From Streptomyces sp. NRRL S-244 (lineage in GTDB: Bacteria; Actinomycetota; Actinomycetes; Streptomycetales; Streptomycetaceae): DNA of 64,000 nt. The notes beneath the pieces were generated by a model. That model was not told the origin of the DNA, searched no databases, and saw nothing but the letters and a program-made list of their open reading frames with translations. Below are positions 16,726 to 28,972 of the stretch, one piece after another; within the stretch, counting starts at the first letter, position 1; the number at the start of each line of letters is the position of its first letter. A program made the translations under genes and the position numbers. Where the stretch lies: NCBI RefSeq assembly GCF_000717915.1, contig NZ_JOCX01000005.1, positions 124,001 through 188,000 on the forward strand, written 5' to 3'.

Positions 16726-18441
16726 CTATTCGAGGCTGGGGGCGAGCCGCTCGGGCCGGTGGGCGGGGTGCGCGCGGAGCCTTTCGCGCAGCAGCCGGGT
16801 CTCGTCGGTGAGCCGCTGGGGACCGGCCAGCGGGGGGACCCCGGAGACGCTCGCGCCCGGCGCGATGGGGGGCTCGTACTGGCGGGGCGCGGTCGCGGTG
16901 GTGTACGCGGTCGCGACGGCGATCACGGCGGTCAGCCCGAGGAACGCGCGGGTCCACCGCGTGGCGCGGTACTCGGCGGCGAAGCGCACGGCGGCTGCGG
17001 GGCGGGGCTCCAGCGGGACGGCCGGAATGACCGCGCCGAGCCGCTCGCGCAGCACCGCGGACTGCTTCTCGGCGGGCGCGGCGGCCAGTTCCGGGATGCG
17101 GTCGGCGAGGGCCGCGTGCGCGTGCAGGAGGCGGTTGCCGGTGGTGGGGGTGCTGGCCTCGGTCTCGGCGGCGGTGTCGGGCAGGTCGAGGCCGACGCCG
17201 TCGTAGAGCAGGACGGTACGGCGGTGGGCCGGCGGGAGCGCCAGCATGGCGTCCATCAGGATCCGGTCGGCGGGGGCGGCCGGGGCCTTGTCGGGGTGCT
17301 TGTGGGCGCGGCGGAGCCCGTGCCAGGGGGAGAGGGCGTACTCGTACGCGGCTGCGCGCACCCAGCCGACGGGGTCGGGATCGACGGCCACCTCGGGCCA
17401 CCGCGCCCAGGCCTGCTGGAACGCCCGCTCGACGGCTTCTTCGGCGAGCCGGCGGCGGCCGGTGAGCAGGTACGCCTGGCGCGCGAGCGCGGGCGCGGCG
17501 TACTGGTACAGCGCATCGAACACGGCCCCGGGCCCCGGCGGCCCGGCCGCCGCGGCCGCCCGCCCGGGCTCCTCGGGTGCCGGTTCAGCACGGTCGGAGT
17601 CGGCTGCGGTGGCTTCGGCTGCCGTGGCTTCGGCGGTCGGTGCGGGGTGCGGCGGAGTCCCTGCGGCCGCGTGCCCGTGCGCCTGCGGGGTGGCGGTCGT
17701 GGTCCCGGCCGCGGGGCTGCCGGGCCCGGCCGTCGTGGCTCCGGTGGGGGCCTGTCCCGGGGCCTCGCCGGGCGCGGGCCCGTGGCTCTCCGGGCCGGAC
17801 GCCTCCGGGGCGGCCGTTGCGGCGGCCTCCGCTCCGGCGGGGGCGGGGCACGGGAGCGGGAGCGGGGCGGCCGGGCCGGGGGTTGCGAGACCGGGCGTGC
17901 CGATGGCCCTGGCGGTGGCTCTGACGGTGAACCTCGCCTCGTGGCGGGGCACGCCCGTCGGCGGCCTCGCGGCCCGCTTGGCCGCGACCGGCGGCCGGGT
18001 CCGCGGCCCGTGCCCGCTCATGCCGAAGGGCCGCATGGCCCCGGGCATCCGCATCGCGGCCCCGTCGGCCGGGGTCCCGTCGGCGACCACCCCCGCAGGG
18101 TCTGGCGCTCCCGCGGAGGGCGCGGCGCCCGGCACCTCTGCCGACGCGGCGACGGGGCCCCGGGGCGCGGCGGCCGTCGGGGCCGTCCGGGCGCCCCCCG
18201 CCGCAGCGGCGGGGGCCGCGCCCGGCTCCGCGGAGGCCGGGGCGAGGGAGTTCAGGAAAGCGGCGTACGCCTCGCGTTTGCGGCCCCGGGGGTGGGTGCG
18301 GCCCGATTCCCAGGAGCGGACCGTGCTGGCCCTGACGCCCACCGCGGTCGCGACGGCCTCGTACGTCAGCCCGGCCGCCTCGCGCAGTCCGCGGCGTTCC
18401 TCGGGCGAGGGGAGCCTCGGCTCCTCGACGCTCTCTGTCAT
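16726..18441 (-). CDS. XRE helix-turn-helix / sigma-factor-like fusion with C-terminal membrane segment
   Basis: 571-residue protein of unusual layout. Residues ~13-65 form an XRE-type helix-turn-helix ([21 protein letters not shown], then [18 protein letters not shown]). Residues ~70-310 are Ala/Pro-rich low complexity. Residues ~315-430 resemble ECF sigma region 2 and a degenerate region 4 ([64 protein letters not shown]). A single membrane segment follows ([20 protein letters not shown]), leaving ~55 residues outside. The sigma-like part lacks a clear -10-recognition helix, so true sigma activity is doubtful; a membrane-tethered regulator is more likely. It is divergent from perM with a 123-bp shared promoter region. 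Confidence 0.75.
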   Translation of the reverse strand: MTESVEEPRLPSPEERRGLREAAGLTYEAVATAVGVRASTVRSWESGRTHPRGRKREAYAAFLNSLAPASAEPGAAPAAAAGGARTAPTAAAPRGPVAASAEVPGAAPSAGAPDPAGVVADGTPADGAAMRMPGAMRPFGMSGHGPRTRPPVAAKRAARPPTGVPRHEARFTVRATARAIGTPGLATPGPAAPLPLPCPAPAGAEAAATAAPEASGPESHGPAPGEAPGQAPTGATTAGPGSPAAGTTTATPQAHGHAAAGTPPHPAPTAEATAAEATAADSDRAEPAPEEPGRAAAAAGPPGPGAVFDALYQYAAPALARQAYLLTGRRRLAEEAVERAFQQAWARWPEVAVDPDPVGWVRAAAYEYALSPWHGLRRAHKHPDKAPAAPADRILMDAMLALPPAHRRTVLLYDGVGLDLPDTAAETEASTPTTGNRLLHAHAALADRIPELAAAPAEKQSAVLRERLGAVIPAVPLEPRPAAAVRFAAEYRATRWTRAFLGLTAVIAVATAYTTATAPRQYEPPIAPGASVSGVPPLAGPQRLTDETRLLRERLRAHPAHRPERLAPSLE

Positions 18442-18564
18442 GCCACACTCCCCGTGACCTGCCGACAGACCTGGGCGAAAAAGTACATAAAACGTATATT
18501 GAGCGACACCACGGGCATTCGCCTGTTACCCGCCCATAGCGCGTGTCGTTGGCACCATGGCGGG
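18442..18564. promoter_or_regulatory. Divergent promoter region for the XRE/sigma-like gene and perM
   Basis: 123 bp with an AT-rich patch (AAAAAGTACATAAAACGTATATTG, 18478-18501) that stands out in this GC-rich window and is the likely promoter core for the leftward gene. TTGAGC at about 18499 could be a -35 box for perM. Assignment of exact boxes is uncertain. Confidence 0.45.
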
Positions 18565-20220
18565 GTGACCCAAGTGACCGAACGCGGGACCCCGTTGCCG
18601 GCGGCCCCCCGGGCCGCCGCCCGGCGGCGCCGTTCGCCGGCCGCCGCCGCCTGCGTGCTGGGCGGGGCCGTCGCCGCCGGGCTCGGCCTCGGCTTCCTCG
18701 CCGTGCTCGTCATCGTGCTCTGGATCAGCTCCCCGTACCCCGACAGCGGCCCCGGCGGCGCTCTGCACCTGGCCGCCGGGCTCTGGCTGCTCGCCCACGG
18801 GACCGAGCTCGTCCGGTACGACACCCTCTCCGGCGTGCCGGCCCCCGTCGGCGTGACCCCGCTGCTGCTCGTCGCGCTGCCCGCCCTGCTCATGCGCCGG
18901 GCGGCACGGCTCGGCAGCGTCTCCGGCGACGGCGGAGAAGGCGGAGAAGGCGGGGACGGGGATGAGGTGCTGCCCGCCTCCGCCGTCTTCTCCGCCGTGA
19001 CCTGCGGATACCTCTGCGTCGGATCCCTCGCCACCGTCTACGCGGCCGCCGGCCCCATGCCCGCCGACCCCCTCAGCGCCGCCTGGCACGTCCCGCTCGT
19101 CGCCGTGCTCGCCGCCGCCGGCGGGGTCTGGGCGGCCAAGGGGCGTCCGGTCGGGCCGCTGCCGCACTGGGTTCCGGGGGCCGTACGCCGGGCCGCCGCC
19201 CGCCCCCGCTACCCCCTCGCGCTGCGCGCCGGAGCCGCCGGGGCCCTCGTCCTGCTGGGCGGCGGCGCGCTGCTCGTCGGGGCCTCGCTCGCCTGGCACG
19301 CCGCCGAGGTCCAGGCGTCCTTCCTGGCGCTGACCGGGGTCTGGTCCGGCCGCTTCGCGGTCCTGCTCCTCGCCCTCGCGCTGCTCCCGAACGCCGTGGT
19401 CTGGGGCGCCGCCTACGCCCTCGGCCCCGGCTTCGCCCTCGGCGCCGGCGCGACCGCGACCCCGCTGGGCTTCGCCGGTTCGCCCGCGCTGCCGAGGTTC
19501 CCGCTGCTGGCGGCGCTGCCGCCGGAGGGGCCCGGGACCCTGCTGACCTGTGCGAGCGCCGGGGTGCCGCTGCTGGCCGGGCTGGCAGTCGGGTGGTTCG
19601 CCGTACGCCGGGCGCGTGAAGTCTCGTACAAGGAAACCGCCCTGACGGCGGCTCTGGGCGCCCTGGTGTGCGCCCTGCTGCTGGCCGGGCTCGCCGCGGC
19701 CTCCTCGGGGCCGCTCGGCTCGCGGGGGCTGGCGAGCTTCGGCCCCGTGTGGTGGGCGACCGGCGCGGCGGCCTTCGCCTGGACCCTGCTCCTGGCGGTG
19801 CCGGTCGCGGTGGCGGTGCACTCCTGGCGGACCCGGCCCGCCCGGCAGGCGGACGCCCTCGCGCTGGACGCCGAGGACGAGTGGCACGACAGCGGCGTAC
19901 GGGAACTGCGCTGGGAGGCCCTGCGCCGGGCGGCGGGTGCCCTGGTCCCGGACCTGGCCCAGGAACCGCCCCGGACGCCGCCCCGGGCCGAGCCCCCCGC
20001 GGCACCGGTCGCCGCCGCACCCAGACCGCCGCGCCGGCTCACCGTCGTGACGGGGCTTCACCTGGACCTGACGCCGCCGGACCTGACGCTGCCGGACCTG
20101 ACGCCGCCGGACCTGACGCCGATTCCGATTCCGGCGGCACCGGCCGACGCGCCGCCCCGGCCCCTCGTCCCGCCCGTGGCCGGCGCCCGCGTACTGGCCC
20201 GCCGCAAGCCCCCGGCCTGA
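18565..20220 (+). CDS. perM: PerM-like integral membrane protein (DUF6350), cell division associated
   Basis: 551-residue membrane protein with about ten hydrophobic segments (for example [74 protein letters not shown]). It is assigned to the actinobacterial PerM/DUF6350 family on topology and position: M. tuberculosis perM (Rv0955) also sits between sucCD and purN-purH. PerM there supports cell division under stress. The C-terminal ~110 residues are cytoplasmic, Pro-rich and end with a DLTPP repeat. Start at GTG 18565 (VTQVTERG); GTG 18574 is an alternative. Confidence 0.8.
   Translation: MTQVTERGTPLPAAPRAAARRRRSPAAAACVLGGAVAAGLGLGFLAVLVIVLWISSPYPDSGPGGALHLAAGLWLLAHGTELVRYDTLSGVPAPVGVTPLLLVALPALLMRRAARLGSVSGDGGEGGEGGDGDEVLPASAVFSAVTCGYLCVGSLATVYAAAGPMPADPLSAAWHVPLVAVLAAAGGVWAAKGRPVGPLPHWVPGAVRRAAARPRYPLALRAGAAGALVLLGGGALLVGASLAWHAAEVQASFLALTGVWSGRFAVLLLALALLPNAVVWGAAYALGPGFALGAGATATPLGFAGSPALPRFPLLAALPPEGPGTLLTCASAGVPLLAGLAVGWFAVRRAREVSYKETALTAALGALVCALLLAGLAAASSGPLGSRGLASFGPVWWATGAAAFAWTLLLAVPVAVAVHSWRTRPARQADALALDAEDEWHDSGVRELRWEALRRAAGALVPDLAQEPPRTPPRAEPPAAPVAAAPRPPRRLTVVTGLHLDLTPPDLTLPDLTPPDLTPIPIPAAPADAPPRPLVPPVAGARVLARRKPPA
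20065..20124. repeat. Four 15-bp tandem repeats at the 3' end of perM
   Basis: GACCTGACGCCGCCG-type units at 20065, 20080, 20095 and 20110 encode [20 protein letters not shown] in the Pro-rich tail. The first three differ at one base; the last diverges at its end. Confidence 0.9.
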
Positions 20221-20230
20221 AAGCCCGCTC

Positions 20231-20863
20231 CTACTGCTGGACCTTCAGGATCTTGCCCAGCATGTTGTCCGGCAGCAGGTTGTTGCACTGGAGCTCCGCC
20301 GACTTGGTGAGGGCGTCCTCACGGCAGACGTAGAAGTCCTTGTAGGCCAGCTGCAAGCCGTACGAGCTCAGCGCCAGCAGGATCGCCAGCGAGGCCGTGA
20401 CCAGCCCGCCGATCGCCGCCGTCCGCTGCGGGCGCGCCGCCGGCCCGAGGGCCGCCAGGCCGCCCTGGGGGGCGGGGGCGGGAGCGGGGGCGCGGCCCGT
20501 CAGGGCGTCCACCGCGGCCGCGGACGAGGAGGCTGCCGCCGCCGGCTTCCCGCGCAGCCCGCTGATCCCCCAGTACAGGGCGAGCGCGCCGAGCAGCAGC
20601 CCCACCGACGGGATCCCGAAGATCCCGAAGAAGAAGCCCCACATGCCGGCCAGCAGCGCGTACCGGGCGCGCCGCTGGATCGGGTCCGTCGGGTCCCAGC
20701 GCGCCGGCCCGCCGGGGCCGGATCCGGGGTCCTCGCCCGGGTGGCCGCCGCCGTCGCCGTCGCCACTGCTGCGCGGCTGCCACGGCTGGTCGGGCCGGCC
20801 TTCCGGGGGAGCCGCGAAGGGGTTGTCGTCGGTGGAGGAGTCGGGCTGGCGGCGATCCGGCAT
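20231..20863 (-). CDS. Two-pass membrane protein with acidic/Pro-Gly-rich N-terminus
   Basis: 210-residue protein of unknown function. Residues 1-60 are hydrophilic and disordered (DDNPFAAPPEGRPDQPWQPR). WGFFFGIFGIPSVGLLLGALALYWGISGL forms one or two membrane passes, an Ala/Pro linker follows, then GGLVTASLAILLALSSYGLQLAY. The C-terminus has two Cys (VCREDALTKSAELQCNN), possibly an external disulfide. I chose ATG 20863; the frame extends to a TTG at 20899. It ends 10 bp from the convergent perM stop. Position resembles the small membrane proteins near perM in other actinobacteria. Confidence 0.75.
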   Translation of the reverse strand: MPDRRQPDSSTDDNPFAAPPEGRPDQPWQPRSSGDGDGGGHPGEDPGSGPGGPARWDPTDPIQRRARYALLAGMWGFFFGIFGIPSVGLLLGALALYWGISGLRGKPAAAASSSAAAVDALTGRAPAPAPAPQGGLAALGPAARPQRTAAIGGLVTASLAILLALSSYGLQLAYKDFYVCREDALTKSAELQCNNLLPDNMLGKILKVQQ

Positions 20864-21175
20864 CGAGTGCGTTACTTCCCCTGTGTCGTGGACGTCCAAG
20901 GACGCCGTGGGCCTCGTGAGCGGCGTGCGTCGAAGGGCTGTTGACGTGCGGCCCGGTGCTGCGCACCGCGCCGTATGCGGCTTGTATGCCAGACGCTACC
21001 CCTCGCCCGTCCCCCCGTCCCTCGGGGGCCGTGCGGTGTGCCGGTATCGTTGCAGGCGGTCGACGGCTTCGTAGGGTCACCCGTATTTCGGGGCGCCCTG
21101 CTTTCGTCTGATCACACAAGATGTACGGAAGTACGTGAAGTACGTATGGACGCATTCCCGCAGAAAGGGCCTCCC
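20864..21175. other. Intergenic region upstream of purN (312 bp)
   Basis: No gene seen apart from possible short N-terminal extensions of the flanking genes. It contains the promoters for the leftward membrane protein and for purNH. A perfect 9-bp tandem repeat, GAAGTACGT (21128-21136 and 21137-21145), lies 31 bp before the purN ATG and is a possible regulator site. Confidence 0.5.
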
Positions 21176-21799
21176 ATGGCCGCCTCCCGCCTGGTCGTGC
21201 TGGTCTCCGGTTCCGGCACCAACCTCCAGGCCCTGCTCGACGCCATCGACGCCCACCCCGGCGGAGCCGAGGGCTTCGGCGCCGAAGTCGTCGCCGTGGG
21301 GGCCGACCGCGAGAACATCGCCGGCCTGGAGCGGGCCGAGAAGGCCGGGATCCCCACCTTCGTGTGCCCGGTGAAGGCGTACGCGACCCGCGAGGAGTGG
21401 GACGCCGCCCTCACCGAGGCGACCGCCGCCCACGCGCCGGACCTCGTCGTGTCCGCCGGGTTCATGAAGATCGTGGGCGCCTCGTTCATCGGCCGCTTCG
21501 GCGGCCGCTTCGTCAACACGCACCCCGCCCTCCTCCCGGCCTTCCCGGGGGCCCACGGCGTACGGGACGCCCTCGCCTACGGAGCGAAGGTCACCGGCTG
21601 CACGGTCCACTTCGTGGACGCCGGCGTGGACACCGGTCCGATCATCGCCCAGGGTGTGGTCGAGGTCCGGGACGGGGACGACGAAGCCGCTCTGCACGAG
21701 CGCATCAAGGAAGTCGAGCGCCAGCTGCTCGTCGACGTCGTGGGGCGCCTGGCCCGGCACGGCTACCGCATTGAGGGACGAAAGGTAACGATCCAGTGA
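21176..21799 (+). CDS. purN: Phosphoribosylglycinamide formyltransferase (GART)
   Basis: Transfers a formyl group from 10-formyl-THF to GAR in purine synthesis. At 207 residues it is a normal PurN. It starts with [19 protein letters not shown], the phosphate-binding loop. Catalytic residues sit in [14 protein letters not shown] (Asn, His) and [12 protein letters not shown] (Asp). ATG 21176 is preceded by AAAGGG; an in-frame ATG at 21146 would add ten non-conserved residues. The stop overlaps the GTG of purH by 4 bp, so the two genes are coupled. Confidence 0.96.
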   Translation: MAASRLVVLVSGSGTNLQALLDAIDAHPGGAEGFGAEVVAVGADRENIAGLERAEKAGIPTFVCPVKAYATREEWDAALTEATAAHAPDLVVSAGFMKIVGASFIGRFGGRFVNTHPALLPAFPGAHGVRDALAYGAKVTGCTVHFVDAGVDTGPIIAQGVVEVRDGDDEAALHERIKEVERQLLVDVVGRLARHGYRIEGRKVTIQ

Positions 21800-23385
21800 C
21801 CGCCGTAGAGAGCAGCACCACCTCGTCGAGCTCGTCGAAGCGGCCGATCCGGCGCGCTCTCGTCAGTGTCTACGACAAGACGGGACTGGAGGAGCTGGCC
21901 CGCGGCCTGCACGAGGCGGGCGTCGCGCTCGTCTCCACCGGCTCCACCGCCTCCAAGATCGCCGCGGCCGGCGTGCCCGTCACCAAGGTCGAGGAGCTCA
22001 CCGGCTTCCCCGAGTGCCTGGACGGCCGGGTCAAGACCCTGCACCCGCGCGTGCACGCCGGCATCCTCGCCGACCTGCGCCTGGAGGACCACCGCAACCA
22101 GCTCGCCGAGCTCGGCATCGAGCCCTTCGACCTGGTGATCGTCAACCTCTACCCGTTCCGGGAGACCGTCGCCTCCGGCGCCACCCCCGACGAGTGCGTC
22201 GAGCAGATCGACATCGGCGGCCCGTCGATGGTCCGCGCCGCCGCCAAGAACCACCCCTCGGTCGCCGTCGTCACCAGCCCCGCCCGGTACGCCGACGTCC
22301 TCGCCGCGGCGCAGGGCGGCGGCTTCGACCTCACCGCGCGCAAGCGGCTGGCCGCCGAGGCCTTCCAGCACACCGCCGCGTACGACGTCGCCGTGGCCTC
22401 CTGGTTCACGAATGCGTACGCCCCGGAGCCGGAGGCCGTGCTCCCCGAGTTCCTGGCCGGCGCCTGGGACCGCAAGTCCACCCTCCGTTACGGCGAGAAC
22501 CCGCACCAGGCCGCCGCCCTCTACACGGACGGCCAGCCGGGCGGGCTCGCCAACGCCGAGCAGCTGCACGGCAAGGAGATGTCCTTCAACAACTACGTGG
22601 ACACCGAGGCCGCCCGCCGCGCCGCGTACGACCACGACGAGCCCTGCGTCGCGATCATCAAGCACGCCAACCCGTGCGGCATCGCCGTCGGCGCGGACGT
22701 CGCCGCCGCCCACCGCAAGGCGCACGCCTGCGACCCGCTGTCGGCCTTCGGCGGCGTCATCGCGGTCAACCGCCCGGTGACCGTCGAGCTCGCCGAGCAG
22801 GTCGCGGAGATCTTCACCGAGGTCATCGCCGCCCCCTCGTACGAGGACGGCGCGGTCGAGGTCCTGGCCAAGAAGAAGAACATCCGCGTCCTCAAGGTCG
22901 ACGGCACCCCGCACCAGCCGGGCGACCTGAAGCCGATCTCCGGCGGCGCGCTGCTCCAGCAGAGCGACCTCTTCCAGGCCGAGGGCGACGACCCGGCGAA
23001 CTGGACCCTGGCCACCGGCGAGGCCCTCTCCCCGGCGGAGCTCGCCGAGCTCGCCTTCGCGTGGAAGGCCTGCCGGGCCGTCAAGTCCAACGCGATCCTG
23101 CTCGCCAAGGACGGTGCCTCGGTCGGCGTCGGCATGGGCCAGGTCAACCGCGTCGACTCGGCGAAGCTGGCCGTCGAGCGGGCGGGCGCCGAGCGCGCGC
23201 AGGGCTCGTACGCCGCCTCCGACGCCTTCTTCCCGTTCCCGGACGGGCTGGAGATCCTGACCGCCGCGGGCATCAAGGCCGTGGTCCAGCCCGGCGGTTC
23301 GGTCCGTGACGAGCAGGTCGTCGAGGCCGCGAAGGCGGCCGGCGTGACCATGTACTTCACCGGGACCCGGCACTTCTTCCACTGA
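21796..23385 (+). CDS. purH: Bifunctional AICAR transformylase / IMP cyclohydrolase
   Basis: Last two steps of IMP synthesis. The 529-residue length is typical. The N-terminal cyclohydrolase domain begins [20 protein letters not shown] and contains [24 protein letters not shown] and VIVNLYPF. The C-terminal transformylase has [24 protein letters not shown] (catalytic Lys-His) and [12 protein letters not shown]. The GTG at 21796 overlaps the purN stop. A strong hairpin follows the gene. Confidence 0.97.
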   Translation: MTAVESSTTSSSSSKRPIRRALVSVYDKTGLEELARGLHEAGVALVSTGSTASKIAAAGVPVTKVEELTGFPECLDGRVKTLHPRVHAGILADLRLEDHRNQLAELGIEPFDLVIVNLYPFRETVASGATPDECVEQIDIGGPSMVRAAAKNHPSVAVVTSPARYADVLAAAQGGGFDLTARKRLAAEAFQHTAAYDVAVASWFTNAYAPEPEAVLPEFLAGAWDRKSTLRYGENPHQAAALYTDGQPGGLANAEQLHGKEMSFNNYVDTEAARRAAYDHDEPCVAIIKHANPCGIAVGADVAAAHRKAHACDPLSAFGGVIAVNRPVTVELAEQVAEIFTEVIAAPSYEDGAVEVLAKKKNIRVLKVDGTPHQPGDLKPISGGALLQQSDLFQAEGDDPANWTLATGEALSPAELAELAFAWKACRAVKSNAILLAKDGASVGVGMGQVNRVDSAKLAVERAGAERAQGSYAASDAFFPFPDGLEILTAAGIKAVVQPGGSVRDEQVVEAAKAAGVTMYFTGTRHFFH

Positions 23386-23407
23386 GCCCCGAGCCGGCTC
23401 CCCGGAC

Positions 23408-23450
23408 ACGGCGAAGGCCGCCACCCCCTGCGGGTGGCGGCCTTCGCCGT
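23408..23450. terminator. Bidirectional terminator, perfect 19-bp stem
   Basis: A 19-nt arm (23408-23426) and its exact reverse complement (23432-23450) enclose a 5-nt loop (CCTGC). It lies between the convergent purH and DUF-type membrane gene. Symmetry would let it act on both strands. Confidence 0.9.
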
Positions 23451-23472
23451 GCTGCCGAGGTCCGTACGGGGA

Positions 23473-24117
23473 TCAGTAGCGCGGCCGGTTGAACCAGGCC
23501 ACCGAGTCCTTGTTGACCGCGGCGATCAGGATGACCACGCCGATGGCGAGACCGATCACGCCGCCCGCCGCCGCGCCCGCGGTGCCGTTGCTGCCGGTGT
23601 TCGCGAAGTTGGCGAGGCTGCTGAGCAGGAAGAGCACGGAGTACACGATCGTCGTGATCCGCGTGGCGTTGCCGCCCTTGCCGAACTTCACGCCCAGGAC
23701 GATCGCCCACACGGCGAACGCGATGGCGAGCAGCGCGAGGGCGGCGATCAAACCGGCCGCCACCTCGCTCGCGGAGCTGCTGGTGTAGTCGCTGCTGGAG
23801 AGGAAGGCCGCCCCCAGCAGGGCGAACGCGCCGACGATCAGCTGAAGGCCCGCGATGATGAAGAGGAGCACGCGGGCGGTCTTCAGCAGACCCGGCATCT
23901 GCATGGGCATGCCCGGGTAGCCGCCGGGGCCGCCCGGGTAGGCCTGGTTCGGGTATCCGTAGCCGGGCTGGCCCTGCGGGGCCTGCTGCGGGTATGCGTA
24001 ACCGCCCTGCGGCGGGATGCCCTGCGGGGCCTGGTTCGGGTAGCCGTAACCGGGCTGGCCCTGCGGGGCCGGCGGCTGCTGCTGCCCGTACGGGTTGTTC
24101 GGGTCGCCGAAGCTCAT
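23473..24117 (-). CDS. Membrane protein with Tyr/Gly/Pro/Gln-rich N-terminal repeats
   Basis: 214 residues. The first ~75 are a low-complexity cytoplasmic tail with GQPGYGYPNQAPQG-type repeats (three copies of PGYGYPNQ-like units). Four hydrophobic segments follow (ARVLLFIIAGLQLIVGAFALLGA, VAAGLIAALALLAIAFAVWAIVLG, ITTIVYSVLFLLSSLANF, GGVIGLAIGVVILIAAV). This is a common Streptomyces layout for small membrane proteins of unknown role. ATG 24117 is preceded by GGAGG, 11 nt away. Function not assigned. Confidence 0.82.
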   Translation of the reverse strand: MSFGDPNNPYGQQQPPAPQGQPGYGYPNQAPQGIPPQGGYAYPQQAPQGQPGYGYPNQAYPGGPGGYPGMPMQMPGLLKTARVLLFIIAGLQLIVGAFALLGAAFLSSSDYTSSSASEVAAGLIAALALLAIAFAVWAIVLGVKFGKGGNATRITTIVYSVLFLLSSLANFANTGSNGTAGAAAGGVIGLAIGVVILIAAVNKDSVAWFNRPRY

Positions 24118-24376
24118 CTTGGGGTGTTCCTCCGTGGAAGTGCGGGGACGCACGGCACGCACGGAGGAATCACTGCGATGTGCGGTCCGCCCCCCGGCAC
24201 TGCCCGCGGCACTCTTTATCCTTCATCGTGGGCCGATCGGGCCGGAGTTGTCCAGCGACGGCGCGCCGGGCCGGTCACTTGTTGTGCAAGTGCAATGAAC
24301 GGGTCAAGCCATTACGGAGCGCCCGACCGGGCCCCGCGACTGGAAGCGAAGCCGGTCCATCCGGGAGGATGGGTCC
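24118..24376. promoter_or_regulatory. Divergent region with CACTTG-N5-CAAGTG operator candidate upstream of folD
   Basis: A perfect inverted repeat CACTTG (24276-24281), TTGTG, CAAGTG (24287-24292) lies 85 bp before the folD ATG, followed by a partial third half-site (CAATG). It has the size of a dimeric regulator site. No candidate regulator gene is adjacent. Confidence 0.4.
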
Positions 24377-25229
24377 ATGACCGCCCAGATTCTCGATGGC
24401 AAGGCCACCGCCGCCGCGATCAAGTCCGAACTGACCGCCCGCGTGGCGGCTCTCAAGGCCAGGGGCATCACCCCCGGCCTCGGCACCCTGCTGGTCGGCG
24501 ACGACCCGGGCAGCCGCTGGTACGTCAACGGCAAGCACAAGGACTGCGCCGAGGTCGGCATCGCGTCCATCCAGCGCGAACTGCCCGCGACGGCCTCCCA
24601 GGAGGACATCGAGGCGGTCGTACGGGAACTCAACGCGAACCCGGAGTGCACCGGCTACATCGTCCAACTCCCGCTCCCCAAGGGCATCGACACCAACCGG
24701 GTCCTGGAGCTGATGGACCCGGCCAAGGACGCCGACGGCCTGCACCCGATGTCGCTGGGCCGGCTGGTGCTGAACGAGCCGGGTCCGCTGCCCTGCACCC
24801 CGTACGGGATCGTGCAGCTGCTGCGCCACCACGGCATCGAGATCAACGGCGCGCACGTGGTGCTCCTCGGCCGCGGCATCACCGTCGGGCGCTCCATGGG
24901 CCTGCTGCTGACCCGCAAGTCGGAGAACGCCACCGTCACCCTGTGCCACACCGGCACCCGCGACCTGGCGGCCCAGCTGCGCCAGGCGGACATCATCGTG
25001 GCGGCCGCGGGCGTCCCGCACCTGGTCAAGCCGGAGGATGTGAAGCCCGGCGCGGCCGTGCTCGACGTGGGCGTCAGCCGCGACGAGAACGGCAAGATCG
25101 TCGGCGACGTGCACCCGGGCGTCGCAGAGGTGGCCGGCTGGATCTCCCCGAACCCGGGCGGTGTCGGCCCGATGACGCGGGCGCAGCTGCTCGTGAACGT
25201 CGTCGAGGCGGCGGAACGGACGTCGAACA

Positions 25230-25240
<11 letters not shown>
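24377..25240 (+). CDS. folD: Methylenetetrahydrofolate dehydrogenase / cyclohydrolase
   Basis: Bifunctional FolD converts 5,10-methylene-THF to 10-formyl-THF with NADP+, supplying one-carbon units to purN/purH and others. The 287-residue length is normal. The substrate-site Tyr and Lys are in [17 protein letters not shown]; the core motif is [12 protein letters not shown]; the NADP site is [18 protein letters not shown]; the C-terminal motif is [14 protein letters not shown]. The ATG follows GGGAGGA. The stop lies inside the downstream DUF3017 gene. Confidence 0.97.
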
Positions 25241-27027
<1,787 letters not shown>

Positions 27028-27117
27028 GCGGCCTGATCCGACCGGCCTGACGGGCCCCGGCCGACGACCCGGCCGCCCCGTCCGACCCGGCTGATCCGAC
27101 CCCGCACCACCTGAAGG

Positions 27118-27144
27118 GCCCCGGCGTGCGCGCCGGGGCTTTTT
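27118..27144 (+). terminator. Rho-independent terminator of mdh
   Basis: GCCCCGGCG (27118-27126), TGCG loop, CGCCGGGGC (27131-27139), then TTTTT. Stem plus T-tract is a textbook intrinsic terminator. Confidence 0.92.
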
Positions 27145-27214
27145 GGCGTGAAGTGCCCTGTCCCGCGTACCCCGCGCGCCGTACGGTTGCCCTCCTCCCG
27201 AGCGAGGAGAACAC

Positions 27215-28972
27215 GTGAGTGGCACACCCGACGGCAGGGCCCCCGTGGACCCGGTGGCGACGGAGGCGGGACGCCTGCTGTGCGCCGGCGCCTACCTCGA
27301 CCCGGCCTACCGCGACCGGGTGATCGAAGAGCTGTACGTCCACGAGGAACGGTTCCCCGCACCCTCCTACGGGTTCGACGCCGGCCGCGTCCTCGGCCAC
27401 GCCCTGCGCGCCCTGCGCACCGAAGTGGCCTGGTCGGCGGCGATCGTCGCGGTGTGGGGCCTCGGTTTCCTCCTCACCCGCACGTTCTTCCTCTTCCTGC
27501 TCGTCCCGGCGCTGCTCCTGAGCGGGGCCGGCCGGATCAAGAAGCGCCGCGAGCGGACCGGCCGCGGCGGCAGGGTCTTCGAATGGATCCTGCGCGCCTG
27601 CGCCGCGTACCTCCTCGGCCGGATCCTGTGGGGCGTGCTCCGCGGCTTCTTCTCGGACGACGCGGGCTTCGAGGGCTTCCTGGGCAGCCCGGACCTGAGC
27701 TACCTCGGCGACTACCTCGGGCACGTCCTCGAGACCAACCCGCTCATGATCTTCGTGGAGGTGCCCAGGATCGGCCAGTACTACGGGGAGGTCTACTCGT
27801 GGACGGTCGTCCTGATCGCCGTGCTGGTCACGGTGCTCGTCTACTTCCAGCGCGGGCACTTCGCGCAGACCATCAACTCCTCGCTCAGCCGCGCGCACTA
27901 CGCGGACTGGGAGGCCGACCCGGTCGGGGGCCCGCGCTTCCACCGGGCGCAGGACCGGATCCTGCGCATGCAGCACGCGCAGGTGGTGCTGTACGACATC
28001 GACAACCCGTTCTGCGGGGCCGGCCAGGCCCGTCTGCCGTGGCAGCTGACGGTGGAGCTGCGCCCGCGCGCCGGCGAGGAGGCCCGCAGCCTCGACAACG
28101 CGGGGATCATCGAGCGGATCCGGCCCAGGCTGGAGGCCCTGCGGGTGCCCTCGCCGGGCGGCCCCGAGCGGGCGGGGGCGAGCGTACTGGACCGGCTGCG
28201 CGAGCTGGTCATCGACGAGTGCGTGTTCCTGCCGGCCGCCGGACTGCCCGACGTGGACGCGGTCGACGTGTCCGACGAGGCGTTCGCCGAACACCGCGCC
28301 GCGGCGGTCGAGGAGGGCGGAGAGCGGCGCCGGCACTTCCTGCGCGTCCGGATCGGCGGCTGGGACGAGAACCTCGTCATCACCGTCTTCATCCGGGTCC
28401 ACACGCAGGGCGGCATGCTGATGCTGGAGGTCGCCCCGCACGTGCTGCTGCCGGTGCGCCCCGATTTCCAGCGCGCCGACGACATCGCCCGGCGCCACCG
28501 CCGCAACACGCCCCTCGCCAAGGTGCTGCTGGCCCTCAGCAACGCCCCCGGATCGCTCGGCGTGGCCCTCGCCACCCTCGGCGGGGCATGCAGGGTCCCG
28601 TGGCGGCTGGCGACCGCCGGGCACGGCGTCGCGTACGCGGCGGGGCCGGCCGCGTCCGTACGCGAACTCGCCTCGCAGCGGGATCTGTCGCTGTTCCAGC
28701 TGATGGACATGGACCGGTACGTGAAGACCATCCAGGAGCGCATCGTCGGCGGGGTGACGCAGGCGCTGCACGACGCGGGCTGGCACACCGAGGAGTTCGC
28801 GGAGCGCGCGGTCAACGTCGCGGAAGGCGGGGTGTTCATCCAGTCGGTGAGCAACAGCGCCTTCGGCATCAACGGAGTGAGCCACAACAGCACGGTGAAC
28901 CAGGGCTCCGACACGTCGGACCGGAAGGACGGGCGCGTGCGCGCGGGCAAGGAGAGCAGAAGTGGCCATTAG
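27215..28972 (+). CDS. Membrane protein with C-terminal amyloid-like motif (accessory cassette gene 1)
   Basis: 585-residue protein I do not recognise. Four membrane segments lie in the first ~220 residues (AWSAAIVAVWGLGFLL, FFLFLLVPALLLSG, ILRACAAYLLGRILWGVL, YSWTVVLIAVLVTVLVYF). A soluble domain of ~330 residues follows, with no catalytic motif that I recognise. The last ~45 residues contain a Gly/Asn/Ser motif: VFIQSVSNSAFGING, then HNSTVNQGS. A closely matching motif begins the next protein, which starts 11 bp before this gene stops. This C-terminal/N-terminal pairing resembles bacterial amyloid signalling pairs. It sits between mdh and AhpD/rocD, where the gene content is probably strain-variable. 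Confidence 0.8.
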   Translation: MSGTPDGRAPVDPVATEAGRLLCAGAYLDPAYRDRVIEELYVHEERFPAPSYGFDAGRVLGHALRALRTEVAWSAAIVAVWGLGFLLTRTFFLFLLVPALLLSGAGRIKKRRERTGRGGRVFEWILRACAAYLLGRILWGVLRGFFSDDAGFEGFLGSPDLSYLGDYLGHVLETNPLMIFVEVPRIGQYYGEVYSWTVVLIAVLVTVLVYFQRGHFAQTINSSLSRAHYADWEADPVGGPRFHRAQDRILRMQHAQVVLYDIDNPFCGAGQARLPWQLTVELRPRAGEEARSLDNAGIIERIRPRLEALRVPSPGGPERAGASVLDRLRELVIDECVFLPAAGLPDVDAVDVSDEAFAEHRAAAVEEGGERRRHFLRVRIGGWDENLVITVFIRVHTQGGMLMLEVAPHVLLPVRPDFQRADDIARRHRRNTPLAKVLLALSNAPGSLGVALATLGGACRVPWRLATAGHGVAYAAGPAASVRELASQRDLSLFQLMDMDRYVKTIQERIVGGVTQALHDAGWHTEEFAERAVNVAEGGVFIQSVSNSAFGINGVSHNSTVNQGSDTSDRKDGRVRAGKESRSGH

